Under the pieces are notes generated by a model that saw nothing but the letters and a program-made list of their open reading frames with translations, was not told the origin of the DNA and searched no databases. From positions 23,113,288 to 23,177,287 of the forward strand of contig CM030717.1 of the NCBI GenBank assembly GCA_017979445.1: a stretch of 64,000 nucleotides of DNA, read 5' to 3'. Positions 1 through 11,345 of the stretch are shown piece after piece. A program made the translations under genes and the position numbers. This DNA comes from Akebia trifoliata. Its lineage: Eukaryota > Streptophyta > Magnoliopsida > Ranunculales > Lardizabalaceae. Each line of letters starts with the position of its first letter. Position 1 is the first letter of the stretch.

Positions 1-240
1 ACGCATTCACTTAGATATAGCGAATGTATTCACTTGGATCCCGACTTAATTAAATTTGCTTAGTTTTTTTTATTTCTCCTGTATTCAAATAAAAGCCCCT
101 TCTACTACTACCTCTATGTTTTGAAATTCATATGAAGTAGAAGTACCCTAAAGAAAATAACCATTCAACAGTCTTTGTTAATGATTCCCATTTTTTTCCA
201 ACTGTGTTATGTACTTATGAATTATGTTTTTAGTTCTAGA

Positions 241-560
241 TTTAAAATGGAAGGGCAAAGATCAACTCAATCTACCATTGTTGCTGCTCAAGCACCTACT
301 GCCTCGACATCCACTTCCACTACTTAAGTTCAAGCTACCACTATGCCAACCCCAACTGAAGTTGCTTCTACATCCTAGCAAGCTGGTGTTCCAGTGATTC
401 CAATCCCTAAAGTGTGGCCAGAAAACACTAACAAATATGGGGATGGATATGAAGAAGAGGTGCTGAAGCCCACAACCATCAAGAGTGCAAAAGGTGGCCA
501 ATTGTTTTTCCAACTCACAATCAACTCAAAAGAAGCCAGGGTTTAAGTCATTGAGAGGAT
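241..560 (+). other. Degenerate coding-like stretch, unassigned
   Basis: A frame starting with ATG at 247 reads a Ser/Thr/Ala/Pro-rich segment and then a more ordinary stretch (KVWPENTNKYGDGYEEE region, about 411-460). It is broken by stops near 325, 376 and 544. It could be a retroelement gag remnant or a dead host exon. I do not recognise a domain, and no product is proposed. The first 240 bases show no feature I can support. Confidence 0.2.
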
Positions 561-779
561 GTCCATCCTTGATAATTAGGCCGAGGTTGATAAAAATGTG
601 TTTTTTGAGATGGAATATCTCAAGAATTGGGAATGCATATGTAAACACCTCCTTTTGCATCTACCCAATCCTACAATTCATCAATCGATTACTGTGGATT
701 CCAAATTATGAGCGTAGAACATGCAAAAAAGTTGGAAGCTTGTGAGAGGTCCTCTCCAAATTTTCTCAAATCCATATCT

Positions 780-905
780 AAATCTTTTTGATTTCATCTA
801 TTTTTTACTTGGCATACTCGATATAAAAATTATGCATGCTTAGGATCGTTATACTCTACACTCGATTTAGCAAATACGCACATTTAGGTTTGTCACACAT
901 TTCGT
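780..905 (+). repeat. Fragment related to the giant LTR family
   Basis: The series of short blocks here (a TTTATGCA-like block, a GCTTA(A)GATCG-like block, TTAGCAA..ACG and GTTCGT/GTTTGT.ACACA) recurs in the same order at about 32795-32905, inside the 3.7-kb solo LTR. It is therefore probably a degraded piece of an LTR of that family. Confidence 0.4.
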
Positions 906-1215
906 TTAGAGAAATTTGAAGTATTTTCTAATCATAAGAGCCTCAAATATATATTCTCGCAGCGGGGATTGAATATGAGACATCGGCGTTGGATGGAATA
1001 CCTAAAGGACTATGACTTTACCTTGAGTATCAACCAGAAAAAAGTAAATATAGTTGTCGATACGTTGAACAGAAACACTGTAGCATGCATGATGGTAAAA
1101 GAATGACAGTTGCTTGAACATGCCATAGAAATAGTGTTTGCGACTTTGAGGGAAAAGTATAGACTGCATATTTATTTGGGTATGTTGAAGATCGAAAATG
1201 AACTAAAAACTGAAA
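905..1215 (+). mobile_element. Ty3/gypsy chromovirus-type RT/RNase H remnant
   Basis: The + strand translation from about 910 reads a diagnostic end of the Ty3/gypsy RNase H: SNHKSLKYIF, then LNMRHRRWMEYLKDYDF, then a degenerate form of the family's NVVADALSR motif (here NIVVDTLNR). A stop follows VKE at about 1104, where the family usually has VREC/VKEW. It is only a scrap: there is no catalytic palm and no integrase. Similarity to this lineage stops near 1215 and Tat-lineage sequence follows, so it belongs to a different element from its right neighbour. Confidence 0.7.
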
Positions 1216-1231
1216 GTCTAATGTATGGAAC

Positions 1232-1777
1232 TTGGGCAAAGTACCACACATCAACATCAGCTTCCCAATATCCGTAAAGAGGCCAGACGATCTGTCAGAG
1301 CCGTTGTCAACAAACCACACAGGAGAACCAAATGTTGTAAGTATCGAGCCCGTTCAATCACTAGAAGACTCATTCATTGAGTCCCCGTATTCATTTACAG
1401 ATGGCATGGACATCTTGTTCAAAGGGGATTCTGAAGGAAGTCAAAAAGAAGAAGGTGAGCCCACTAAGACAGAAGTTGCAATATGCAAAAAAGAAGAATC
1501 ATTGTTCGTCTTTCAAATCAATTGGAGATCTGTCATAATTCCACCCACCCTACAAATTCCTGTACCCAAACTTGACGATAGTCACCCGAAAGTGATGGTC
1601 ATATCTAAACCATCAAGGGAACCACTCTTCCGACCTATCTACCCTCCAAAGGAGGAGAAAGTCCTCAAAAATTGGGAAGAGTACCCAGTCACTTACAAGG
1701 TCGCCATGGGGCCTAGAATCCCTACAGCCTCCAAAAAAAATGCCATTAATAAAATCTCATATGCCCGAGGACCATAA
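1232..1777 (+). pseudogene. Tat polyprotein: segment between gag and RT
   Basis: An open stretch of 181 codons, acidic and proline-rich, ending with a YPVTYKVAMGPRIP region. Its place directly before the reverse transcriptase fits the poorly conserved gag/protease-to-RT linker of Tat elements. I see no clear D(T/S)G protease motif. The stop at 1775 is followed by about 240 bp of A-rich sequence made of repeated 'aaaatc/ttcaaaa' words (1865-2005), which looks like local slippage expansion. Confidence 0.5.
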
Positions 1778-2021
1778 TGAGCCTTCGTTCTCGGAGCAAG
1801 ACTGTTTTGGGGACTCACCTTTTTTGCTAATGAATTTGCATGATTTTTCTTTATCTTGTTTTAGAAATATAGATAGTCTACAAAATCCAAAAAAATAAAA
1901 AATCTTTCAAAATTCAGAAAAATAAAAAACTCTACAAAATTCAAAAAGATCAAATATTTTCAAAATTTCAAAAAAATCAAAAATCTTCAAAATACCAAAG
2001 GTTTTCAAAGAATTTCCTCAG

Positions 2022-2699
2022 TTGAATGAGTCTTGTGACAGAATAGAGTATGAAGGAGATGAATATGACTTTGATCTCGAGCTTGACTTTGATCTCATGG
2101 GGATCGAAGAAGAGTTAGAGGAAGAGGTTAAGTATCCTCCAAAAGAAATCATAGAGCGCCACGAGAAAAGTGTTCAACCAAATATAAAGGATACAAAATC
2201 AGTGAACGTAGGCACCAAAGATGACCTACGGATCGTCAAAATCAGAGTCTTATTGACGATTGAGCAGAAAGAGGAGATGATAAAGTTCTTACAACAGTAC
2301 CAAGATGTATTCACATGGTCCTATCAAAACATGTCTGGTTTAGACACAGATCTAGTCATCCACAAGTTACCTATCAAACCGGGAAGCAAGCCAATTAAGT
2401 AGAAATTGTGAATGTTGAAATTAGAGTGGACACTTAAAGTCAAAAATGAAGTAATGAAGCAGTTCCAAGTAGGATTTCTCGTAGTATCCACCTACTCTGA
2501 GTGGCTCGCTAACGTCATTCTTGTACCAAAGAAGGATGGAAAAGTATGCATGTGTGTAGACTACCGAGATCTGAACAAGGCCAGCCCTAAGGACAACTTT
2601 CCATTACCACACATCGACACCTTAGTCGATAATTTAGCTGGACATGATATGTTTTCCTTCATAGATAGCTTCTCGTATTATAATCAGATAAAATGGTAG
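2022..2699 (+). pseudogene. Tat polyprotein: reverse transcriptase, N-terminal part
   Basis: Two adjacent open stretches (2022-2402 and 2412-2699) carry the start of the reverse transcriptase. Visible are the VFTWSYQNMSGLD entry motif, then PKKDGKVCMCVDYRDLNKA and the PLPHIDTLVDNLAG block, ending in FSFIDSFSYYNQIK. These match the fingers and first palm motif of Ty3/gypsy RT; the aspartate of FSFID is the first catalytic Asp. A stop at 2400-2402 and another right after YYNQIKW break the frame. Not functional. Confidence 0.8.
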
Positions 2700-3465
2700 A
2701 AGAGAACCAAGAGAAGATTGCATTCTTCACACCATGGGGCACCTTTCATTATAAAGTCATGTCATTCGGTCTCAAGAATGCCGGGAAAACTAATCAACGA
2801 GCCATGACTGCTTGTTCCATGACATGATTCACAACTATATAGAAGTTTACGTAGACGACATGATAGCTAAATCAAATCTCAATGAGAATCATCTGGTAAA
2901 TCTAAAGAAATTGTTCGATCAGTTAAGGGAGTACAGTCTAAGGCTTAATCCAGCAAAATACGTATTTGGGACAACATTAGGAAGTTGTTGGGATTCATTA
3001 TCAGTAAAAGAGGTTTCGAGATCGATCCGACTAAAACAAAATACATTATAAATATGGAGCTACCTAAATCAGAGAAAGAGATCAAGAGATTCTTAGGGAT
3101 AATTCAGTACATTAGTCGGTTCATCGCACAACTAACGTCGATCTGTGAGCCAATATTCAAACTATTGAAGAAGAATGAATCGAAAGAATACAATGAAAAC
3201 TATCAAAAAACTTTCGACAAGATTAAGAGATACCTACTTAATCTACCAATTTTGGTTCCACCTACACCCGGTCGACCCCTACTGATGTATCTCTTCGTGC
3301 AAGAAAACTCTATGGGCTGTGTACTAGAACAACATGATGAAACTGGTCGAAAAGAGCGAGCCATCTATTACCTTAGCAAGAAGTTCACAAGTTACAAGGA
3401 GAACTACTCAACCCTTAAAAAGACATGTTGTGCCCTTGTCTGGGCATAACAACTACTACACCATT
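2700..3465 (+). pseudogene. Tat polyprotein: RT palm/thumb and first RNase H
   Basis: The catalytic YVDD box is intact (EVYVDDMIAKS, about 2840-2872). It is followed by a frame shift near 2985 into the connection region (FLGIIQYISRFI, LLKK) and the first RNase H (ending AIYYLSKKFTSYKENYSTLKKTCCALVWA). The RNase H stops at 3447-3449. The region between 2700 and 2810 is also frame-broken although its PWGTFHYKVMSFGLKNAG motif can still be read. Confidence 0.8.
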
Positions 3466-3736
3466 ACTTGCTTAGTTATTCGACTGTGCTCATTGCTTGA
3501 ATGGATACTTTAAAATATCTTTTTAAGAAGTCGGTACTCACAGGACACACTGCAAAATGGTAATTACTATTATCTGAGTTCGACATTACCTATGTCACTC
3601 AAAAGGCTATTAAAAGACAAGTTATTGCTGACTACTTAACAGAACACCCTCTACCCGACTATGAGCTACTAAAGAAATTTTTTCCTGATTAAGCTATTTT
3701 GTTTGCAGAAGTTGAGGATGATAATAAAGACATAAG

Positions 3737-4130
3737 TTGAAAAATTACTTTGATGGAGCAGTAAATCAAAAAGAAAACGGAATTGGGGTAGTCTTAATCA
3801 AGCCAGATGGAACTCATATTCCCATTGTAATCAGACTAAGGTTTCAATGTTCAAACTATGAAGTTGAGTACGAAACATGCATTATAGGGTTGAAAACAGC
3901 AATCAACCTCGAAATAGATGAAATAGATGTATTCAAAGACTCAAGACTGGTAGTCTACCAGACAATGGAAGAATGGAAAACTTGAGAGTAGAGGCCGATT
4001 TCGTATCATGAGTATCTCGAGAATCTTAGCTCAAACTTCGTTCGGATCTTATTCACTTATATGTTGAGGGCTAAAAACTAGTTTGTAGACGCATTAGCTA
4101 CTCTAGCCTCAATGATCAACATCTCCGAAG
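3737..4130 (+). pseudogene. Tat polyprotein: second (archaeal-like) RNase H
   Basis: The segment starts with YFDGAVNQKENGIGVVLI and continues through NYEVEYETC and VFKDSRLVVYQ. These supply the Asp, Glu and Asp of an RNase H active site. It is a separate domain from the one ending at 3449, and the pair of RNase H domains identifies the Tat clade. A stop after WKT (3983-3985) interrupts the C-terminal part. The remainder can be followed with mutations to the ALATLASM-like sequence near 4115. Confidence 0.75.
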
Positions 4131-4570
4131 ATACCATAGTCGACCCTCTTGAGATTGGTATTCAAGACGAGCGAGCATATTGCTTGCTTGTGAAAATCAA
4201 AGAACCTGAGAAAAAATTGTGGTATGCAGACATCAAGGCATTCTTGGAGGATCGAACTTTCCCACCTGATGCCACAACAACTGACCGAAAAACTATTCGA
4301 AGATTGGCGGGATAGTTCTTCTTGAGTAATGGAATCTTATACAAGAAATGACACCACGAGATCCTCCTCAGGTGTGTAACAGAAATAGAAGCTCAACATT
4401 TAATCGAAACCGTGCATGGGAGAGTCTGTGGACTTTACATGAATGGACATATGCTCGCAAAGAAGATTATGAGAATGATTTACTACTAGATGACTATGGA
4501 GAGCGACGGGTATCAACATGTTCAAAAGTGTCACTTGTGTCAAATCTATGCCAACAAGATCAATGCACCA
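4112..4570 (+). pseudogene. Tat polyprotein: integrase N-terminal zinc region
   Basis: From about 4206 the sequence reads KKLWYADIKAFLEDRTFPP and TDRKTIRRLAG, the usual lead-in to the integrase HHCC finger. The finger itself (about 4400-4560) is scattered over frames. A GYQHVQKCHLCQIYANK-like stretch at about 4508-4560 still shows the CXXC pair. Confidence 0.65.
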
Positions 4571-5465
4571 CCTTCAGAATTGCACAACATGACTTTTCCC
4601 TAGCCCATCTAACTCTGGAACATGGATGTCATCGGACAGATCAATCTTCAAGCTTCCAATGGGCATCGCTTCATCTTGGTTGCCATTGACTACTTTACAA
4701 AATGGGTAGAAGCAGCATCTTACGCGAATGTTACGAGGGGCAACATCTTGAAGTTTGTGAAAAACATCATATGTCGCTATGACTTTCCAAACGAAATAGT
4801 AACTGATAACGCCAAGAATCTCAAGAACAAAGACATGTCCAAGATGTGCAAGGATTTTCAGATCACCCATCACAACTCAGTTATTTATAGATCAAAGATG
4901 AATGGAGCAGTAGAAACCACTAACCAAAATATTAAAAAGATCATCGAGAAAATGGTTGTCACTTATAAGGATTGGTACGAGATGTTAACATTTGCTCTGC
5001 ACGCTTATCGAACATCAATTCGAACTTCGACTGGGGCAACGCCTTATTCACTGGATCTACGGAATGGAAGCAGTCTTGCCCATTATGGTCGATATTCCCT
5101 TCCTTCGGATATTAAAAAAAGTTGAATTGGATGAGGTAGAATGTGTCCAAGCTCGATTCGATTAGTTGAACTTAATAGAGGAGAAACGACTTTCAGTAAT
5201 CTGTCATGGATAAACTTATCAACAGAGAATAGCACGTGCTTATAACAAGAAGGTTTGACTTCGAGAGTTCGTACCAGGAAACCTAGTTCTGAAGAAGATT
5301 CTGCCAATACAAAAATATGTGAGAGGGAAGGTTCCCCCAAATTATGAGGGGCCATTCATCGTCCAAAAGGTACTGTCTGGGGGAGCGCTAATTCTCACAT
5401 AGATGGATGGGGAAGTCTTTCCGCAACCGATCAATGCTGACACCGTAAAAAAATATTACGCCTAA
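4571..5465 (+). pseudogene. Tat polyprotein: integrase core and C-terminus
   Basis: The integrase catalytic core is open from 4622 to 5125. The D,D,E triad can be read as MDVIGQ, EIVTDNAKN and MNGAVETTNQN; the usual TDNG has become TDNA. KWVEAASYANVTR and HAYRTSIRTSTGATPYSL are typical of the clade. A frame change near 5080 and stops near 5160 and 5260 break the C-terminal part, whose PNYEGPFIVQKVLSGGALIL and NADTVKKYYA ends are still visible to about 5462. Not functional. Confidence 0.85.
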
Positions 5466-7474
5466 AGTCGTCCTTTGAAATGAAGAGATGCCACCTTTCT
5501 ACTACCTGAACAATTATCTACCTTTAGTTAACCCTTTTTGAGCCATCACTTTTATTTCTTAACCCAAGACTAAGGCAGGTCACCGTTATCAAGAAAAAAA
5601 AAAGATCTAAAATCAAAAGAAAATGCCAAAGTATACTTTTGGCCTGCATAAGGATAAACTATGAAAGGCTAAAAGTACAAAAAAAATCAAAAATTCAAAA
5701 ATCTCGAATGTTTGATCTCAAGCTCGACCCAAATCACATACTTAAACAAGTTTGTGAGACGCTGGGAGGAGACATAGATCATATTTTTGAAAAAAAAATA
5801 GACAAACCCTGTATCCATTCTTTACCTCAATAAATCCAGATTCAGCCTTTCTCATCTTCTCACAACCCTAGCCTAAGCTTACATGACGTCATATTTAAAA
5901 TCTTCTTAGATCAGGGAATGGTTCAAGACAACTCAATCACGGTGGAAACATGTTATGAGAGATATCGTCAAATGTAGTTGATCTTGCTACTCAATTCAGA
6001 TTTCAAAGTGCGAAGTCATTGGAAGACTCGACAGGAGAGGTCAGGTCGAATGCTTGAAAAAAAAATAGCGACTTGAAGGATAGAGTCATTGATCTCGAAG
6101 CTCAACTTGAGTCACCGCACCATAAAAATCGTCGGAGGAACTCGAGAGGGTAGTCCAGATCTATTAATCAAGAAAGAGCACCACTAGAAAAGTAGAATGT
6201 TTGATCTCGTAGCTCAACTTGAGTCACCAAGCCACGAGAAGCATAGAGAAATCGAGAAGGAATTCAAAGTGAAAATCTATAAGATGAGCATAGACTGAAA
6301 AGGCATGATGAAAATCTACAAGGGGGCGGTGAGTAAAAGAATCAGTCTATGGCAAGATCAAAACCACCGGCATGATAAAAACTCAAAAAGGACGTCCATG
6401 CACAAAAATATGGAAATCGGGTCTGGTAAAAATCCTAACTGGCACTAGGGGCAAAAATGAGAACAAAAAAAAATAAAACAAAAAGAAAACAAAACAAAAA
6501 CAAAAGAACTCTTGGCTTACAAGAGTATAAACTGTGAACACTAAAAATCTCAAAGTCCTCAATACTCAAACATATATGATAAAGATAACTCAGTCAAAAT
6601 TCTTAGTCTCAGAGATGACTCTAAAGATGTTAAAGATTAGCTGACACTTGCATCCTTGACATTTGACAAAAATACAATAATCGTCAAAGTTCAGGGGTGG
6701 CAAACATTGGTTTATCATAGATTATTCAACGAAGGCAATCTTTCAAAATTTAAAAAAAAAAAAAAATGCATCATCAAAATTACTATTTTTGGCCTATGAC
6801 GAAGAATCTAGGACTTTTCTTAAATTCAAGTATTTTTTAAAGTAATAGATATATCTTAGGCCACTACGTAAAAAACCTATTTCATTCATTTCAAATAATG
6901 TTATATTAGTTTTCTTAAAGCATGGTACAAAAAGGAACAACATGCAAAGAGCCACTCAAACGTTTTCCTAGGAAGCATAGTAGATATCAAACCTATCCTT
7001 TAGGGCTCTGATCTGAGTACTCTAGTCAATGACGATTCTCTCCTCATCTAAAAGCATGACGACTCACCAAGTATTCAACATGTCATGTTGTTAGGCAAGC
7101 CTTTCTTAAGAACGGTTACGCTACGCTATGTCCTTTTCAAATGATCATGTAACTACCATAAAAGGGAAGAAGGAAGTTCAAAATTTGAAATTAACAAGGG
7201 AAAAAGAAGAATATCTTAAAATTGCATTGCATGGTTTAAAACGTCAATCACTTTCAAAAATCATCAAAAATTCTATCTAAGATTTCAAATGAGCTCTGTG
7301 CCACGAAGTCAAGGGTTTCAAAAAGGTTAACCCTGTCAAACCTTGTGCTTAGATAGTCACATTCTACACACAAAAAAATCTTCAATCCATCCGACATTTT
7401 TAATCATCATGCAATAAATTATTTTAAATTCGTGCAAATAAATGGTCTAATTTATTCTTTGCAAGAAACTCTTG
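5466..7474 (+). other. Non-coding 3' internal region of the Tat element
   Basis: About 2 kb between the polyprotein and the polypurine tract. It contains A-rich runs and repeated phrases such as 'TCGAAGCTCAACTTGAGTCACC' (6096 and 6210 regions). A 64-codon open stretch at 5639-5833 resembles nothing I know. Long 3' untranslated interiors are usual in Tat/Ogre elements. No further gene is supported. Confidence 0.5.
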
Positions 7475-7488
7475 TAAAGAGGGACAAC
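7475..7488 (+). promoter_or_regulatory. Polypurine tract of the Tat element
   Basis: The purine-rich run TAAAGAGGGACAAC lies immediately before TGTAGACATCCC, the start of the 3' LTR. It corresponds to the plus-strand primer site, and the same arrangement occurs in the young element at 51922-51936. Confidence 0.6.
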
Positions 7489-8941
7489 TGTAGACATCCC
7501 AATTTGCACGAACCCGTTAGGAAAATCCAAATTTTCTAAAATTGATTCCAACTAAGAACTCAAGCCTTTCAACGAGCCTGCATTGCCACTTTGCATCACT
7601 TCCATGCATACATGGATACATGTATCATGTTGTACAATTTTGTATGATCAACCATGTCCCTAATCCACTCTACTTTCCTACCCCTTATCATGAACCAACC
7701 CGAATCCATATCCCTTTCCCATTAATCGATCCATCACCCATATCTTAACCATAGTCTACTTCCTAACCAAATCTTAGTCCAAGATGAAGTCCACCTTTTA
7801 ACCTAAATTCAAGCCCATTCTCTAAGTCCTAAACCTATAGCCCAAATCCTTTTTCTAGCCCAACCTAAGCCCAAGACAAAGTCCATTCTTTAAGTCCAAA
7901 GCCAAGTCCACTCTAAGCTCAACACCAAGCCCATTCTCTCACATCCCCTCAAAAGGTGACACATGTTGATCTCCCATAAGCCCTCAATACCCAATTCATC
8001 ATCTAATTGGAGAGTCAACTCCCCTTTGTGAAAATCCAAAAATACCCTTCTCAAAAAGTGTAGTCAAACCAAAAAGATACTTTGGTCTTTGATAATTATC
8101 CATAAAGTTGTGAGAATTTCCAATCACACCATCAAAAGATAAGAATCTTCAAGTACATACATGGAGCTATCTCATTAGCCCATTTCAAAAACATACATCC
8201 ACCCTTACTTTATTAGTTATTTATAAATGAACCAAGGTCTACTTTTCACATACCACTTCACCTTTACACATGTCACTCCCCTACTTACTTTCCCAAAAAT
8301 ATTTTGATTCTCCAATTAATCCATTTCAAAAATGTACTTTTACCCTTGGTTTATGAATTATTTACAAATGAATCAAGGTCTACTTTTCACCTACCACTCC
8401 ACCTTTACACATGTCACTCTCCTATTCACCATCCTAAAAGTATTTTTTATTCTTTCACTCTATTTATCAAAAAATCAAAGATCAAAGAATATTTTTTAGA
8501 TGTCTTCACAAATCTCATCTTTACCCTCATACAAATGAAAAATCCAAAAAGAAATAATCTAAACCTCATGTCTATTCTTTTTATTTTTAGGGTTGGATCA
8601 CTTTATCCCCAAAAGTCTTCTAAAAACTCTATAAATACCCTCACTTTCTATTAACAATTCATGCTCTCAATCCCCCGTCTCTCAATCTAAAATTTTACCA
8701 TAATTCAGACTCATTTTCTAATCTTCTAATTTCAAATCACTCAACCCTCAACTATCTCACTCAACTCTCAAGTTTACCTCTCAAGGTTCTAGACCACCAA
8801 GGGATAAAGTGGGGTTAAGATGTAGTTTATTTGTTTTAAGGCTTGCATCTTCTTTTTCTAACTCTCTACTTTATTTTCTTTTTAGCAATCCCTTAGGATG
8901 TAATACACACCCTCTCCCATCCCCAGTAGATTGGACTAAGG
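7489..8941 (+). mobile_element. 3' LTR of the Tat element, first part
   Basis: It begins TGTAGACATCCC, close to the TGTAGACACCCC that opens the other LTRs here, and directly follows a polypurine tract. A TATA box (TATAAATA, 8630-8637) suggests a transcription start near 8660, giving a U3 of about 1.1 kb. The segment is CA/CT-rich ('aagccca', 'agtcca' words). It is interrupted at 8941 by a solo LTR; the remainder resumes at 10685 and probably ends near 10830. Confidence 0.6.
8165..8455 (+). repeat. Two ~143-bp tandem units inside the LTR
   Basis: The block CATTTCAAAAA...AAGGTCTACTTTTCAC...CACATGTCACTC occurs at about 8178-8280 and again at about 8321-8420 with scattered differences. This is a tandem duplication in U3. 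Confidence 0.65.
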
Positions 8942-10679
8942 TGTAGACACCCCATTTTTGCATCCGCCTGATTAATCAACTCGTCAACCCGATCGCAATG
9001 ATTCCCAATGATGGATGTGTATTCCATTGCTTTATTTTGTTACCAGATGTGTTTCAGAAATCCGGATGAGGTATCTCGAATTGACAAAACCTTAGAAATC
9101 ACGCTACGCTAGGAAAATACGACCCCAGAAACATAGAAATCATCATCTTGCAGACCAAAAAGAAGCTTCACGATGAAAATCACTAAAAATTACCAAATTA
9201 CCAAAATACCCCTAACCTCAAAACAACCCTAGAGCCTACGTTACGCTTAGGAAAACCCATTTGAACACATAAAATGACAAATCGGAACCAAATAAATCAT
9301 TTCACCAATTTTAACAGAATTTGACAAAATTACGAAAATGCCCCTCATAAAGTTCACTATCATTTCACATAAAAATTTTCATAAATGACACAAACCAACA
9401 TTCTCATTGAATTCCTTACGAAAAACCGATTCTAAAACATCCTAGAACATTAAAAATCGACTTAAAACGTGAAAAGTCCTCTCCGGGGGCAAAACGGTAA
9501 TTTCACAATTTTCATGATAAAAAATTCCGAAATTAATAAATAAAACATTAAATAATTAAATTTAAACATTAATGAAATTAATTTAAAATTTTGAATAAAA
9601 AAATCGATTAATCGGACTCGCAAAATCGTTGAGGGTTCGTGGGATATTTCTTTAAGGACCCCTCCATTTGGGGGTCCAAAGAATTAAAGAAATAATGGAG
9701 GGGCCTTCTCCAAAAATTAAAAGTAAATCAAGCAAGACTAAGGTCAATGTATTAAAGTCAATCAAGTGAGACTGAAGTCAAAATTAAAGTCAATTAAGCA
9801 AGACTAAAGTCAAGTTATTAAAAGTCAATCAATTAAGACTAAAGTCAAAACATTAAAAGTCAATCAAATAAGACCAAAAGTCATAATAGAGATTTAATTA
9901 AATAATAACTCTATCTAATAGAGTTCTAACTTAAAAATAATTCTACCTAAAACAATTCTAATTAAAACACAATTCTACCTAAAACAAGTCAAATTAAAAC
10001 ACAACTCTAATTAAAAGATCTCTAATTAAACACTAACTCTATCCAAATCAACCCCTAAAAACATCTATAAATAGAGGTGCTCACACCCTATTTTCGTATC
10101 AAATTATAAACCCTAAGAGAAGTAGGTCTAGAAGCTCCCCTAGCCCCCCATAAACCCTAGTTTTGGAGCCCCAACTCCTTACCTAACATCCCTCCTTCAA
10201 TTTTAGTCTAGAAAACACCCAAAAGCCTTCTAAAAACACCCCCAAATCCGCAACAAACTTGAAGAGTTCAGATTCAAAAACAAGGAGATACCTTGCCTCG
10301 GAGATCCGAAGTCAAATCCGGAAACAGAACGAAGCAAGGGAGCACGGTACAAGGAGCTCTTTTTGTTAGATCTGAGGGAACCAAGTCCTTGCCATCGGAA
10401 AGGTAAACCTTTTATTTTTATTTATTTTTTTTATTTAGGTTTTAGCAATGTAATTTACTTGGGAATTTAGTAGAGACCGGCTTTGGCCGGGCGGGGTTGG
10501 TGCCTAACACCTTCCAATCCCGTAACTTGATCCCCAAATTCAGTTTTTTTGGTTTTAGATTAGCTTTTATCCGTTTAGAGTCATTGATCGGTTCCTAGAC
10601 CGAAATAACTAGGTGGCGACTCCCAAACCTCAAGGGTCAAAAGCGGATCCGCGCACCCCGCGGATAGAGGGCGCTTTCA
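8942..10679 (+). mobile_element. Solo LTR (1738 bp) with perfect 5-bp duplication
   Basis: It starts TGTAGACACCCC and ends GGCGCTTTCA, with TAAGG on both sides (8937-8941 and 10680-10684). No primer-binding site or interior follows, so it is a solo LTR left by recombination between two LTRs. It is the same family as the LTRs of the element at 50186-59488 and about the same length. It contains TATAAATA at 10066-10073, and a U5 with GTGGCGACTCC at 10613-10623. Several 'GACTAAAGTCAA' words repeat in tandem at 9735-9890. Confidence 0.9.
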
Positions 10680-11345
10680 TAAGGTTCGATCGAAAGGATT
10701 AGGGTTGAAGTCCTCTTTACCTTAAACTCATGCATCATGTTGTACACAATGCACACACTCACCTACGTGTGGCAATGATGAAGAAATATGTCACCCTCTT
10801 GATGGGGTGAAAAACTAAGTTTCTAGTCATGCATACATGCATCAAGGTTGTGGCCTCAAGGGAACTCTATCATGGGGTCTCTCTAAAAGTTCAAACCTAT
10901 ATTTATATTCATAAATTTAATGTGACTACATGGGCCATTCTTTTCCATAGAATGACACTTTGTAAATGGGATATTTCACTCCAAAGCGATGGTCAATTTT
11001 TTCTTCAATTCCTGAAAGACAATCTCGCAATTGTCATCCCATTCAAATCAAACATTTTCCTAAGTTAGTCTTGTCAACGATGTTTCAAAAGTGGAGAATC
11101 CCTTAATAAATCTTCTATAATGGCTTACCATCCCAAGAAACTTTTCATGCCTATCACTATCCTTTGCTATTTCCAAGATAATACGATTTAACTTTGGAAG
11201 GATTTATTGTTATCCCTTCACTAGACACTACGTGCCCTAAGAACTTCACCTTCAAAAACTATAACTCATACTTACTGAACTTGACGTATAATTGGTGCTC
11301 TTGTAAAATCTGTAGTATGATCATGAGGTGTCTCTTGTGATCCTC

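Larger units (their letters stand above)
1216..10830 (+). mobile_element. Tat-lineage Ty3/gypsy retrotransposon, decayed
   Basis: An LTR retrotransposon remnant read left to right: polyprotein linker, reverse transcriptase, RNase H, a second RNase H, integrase, a long non-coding tail, polypurine tract and 3' LTR. The second RNase H before integrase is a hallmark of the Tat/Ogre clade. The 5' LTR and gag are not in the window. Many stops and frame changes show it is dead. The 3' LTR was later split by a solo LTR at 8942-10679. The right boundary near 10830 is approximate, because no second LTR is available for comparison. Confidence 0.75.

Noticed and set aside
1030..1320. 96-codon frame on the - strand
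   Set aside because: Antisense shadow across the chromovirus/Tat junction; the + strand carries the recognisable motifs.
7542..8654. Pro/His-rich and Phe-rich frames within 7542-8654 as genes
   Set aside because: They lie in the 3' LTR, in CA/CT-rich repeat words and a tandem duplication, before the LTR TATA box.
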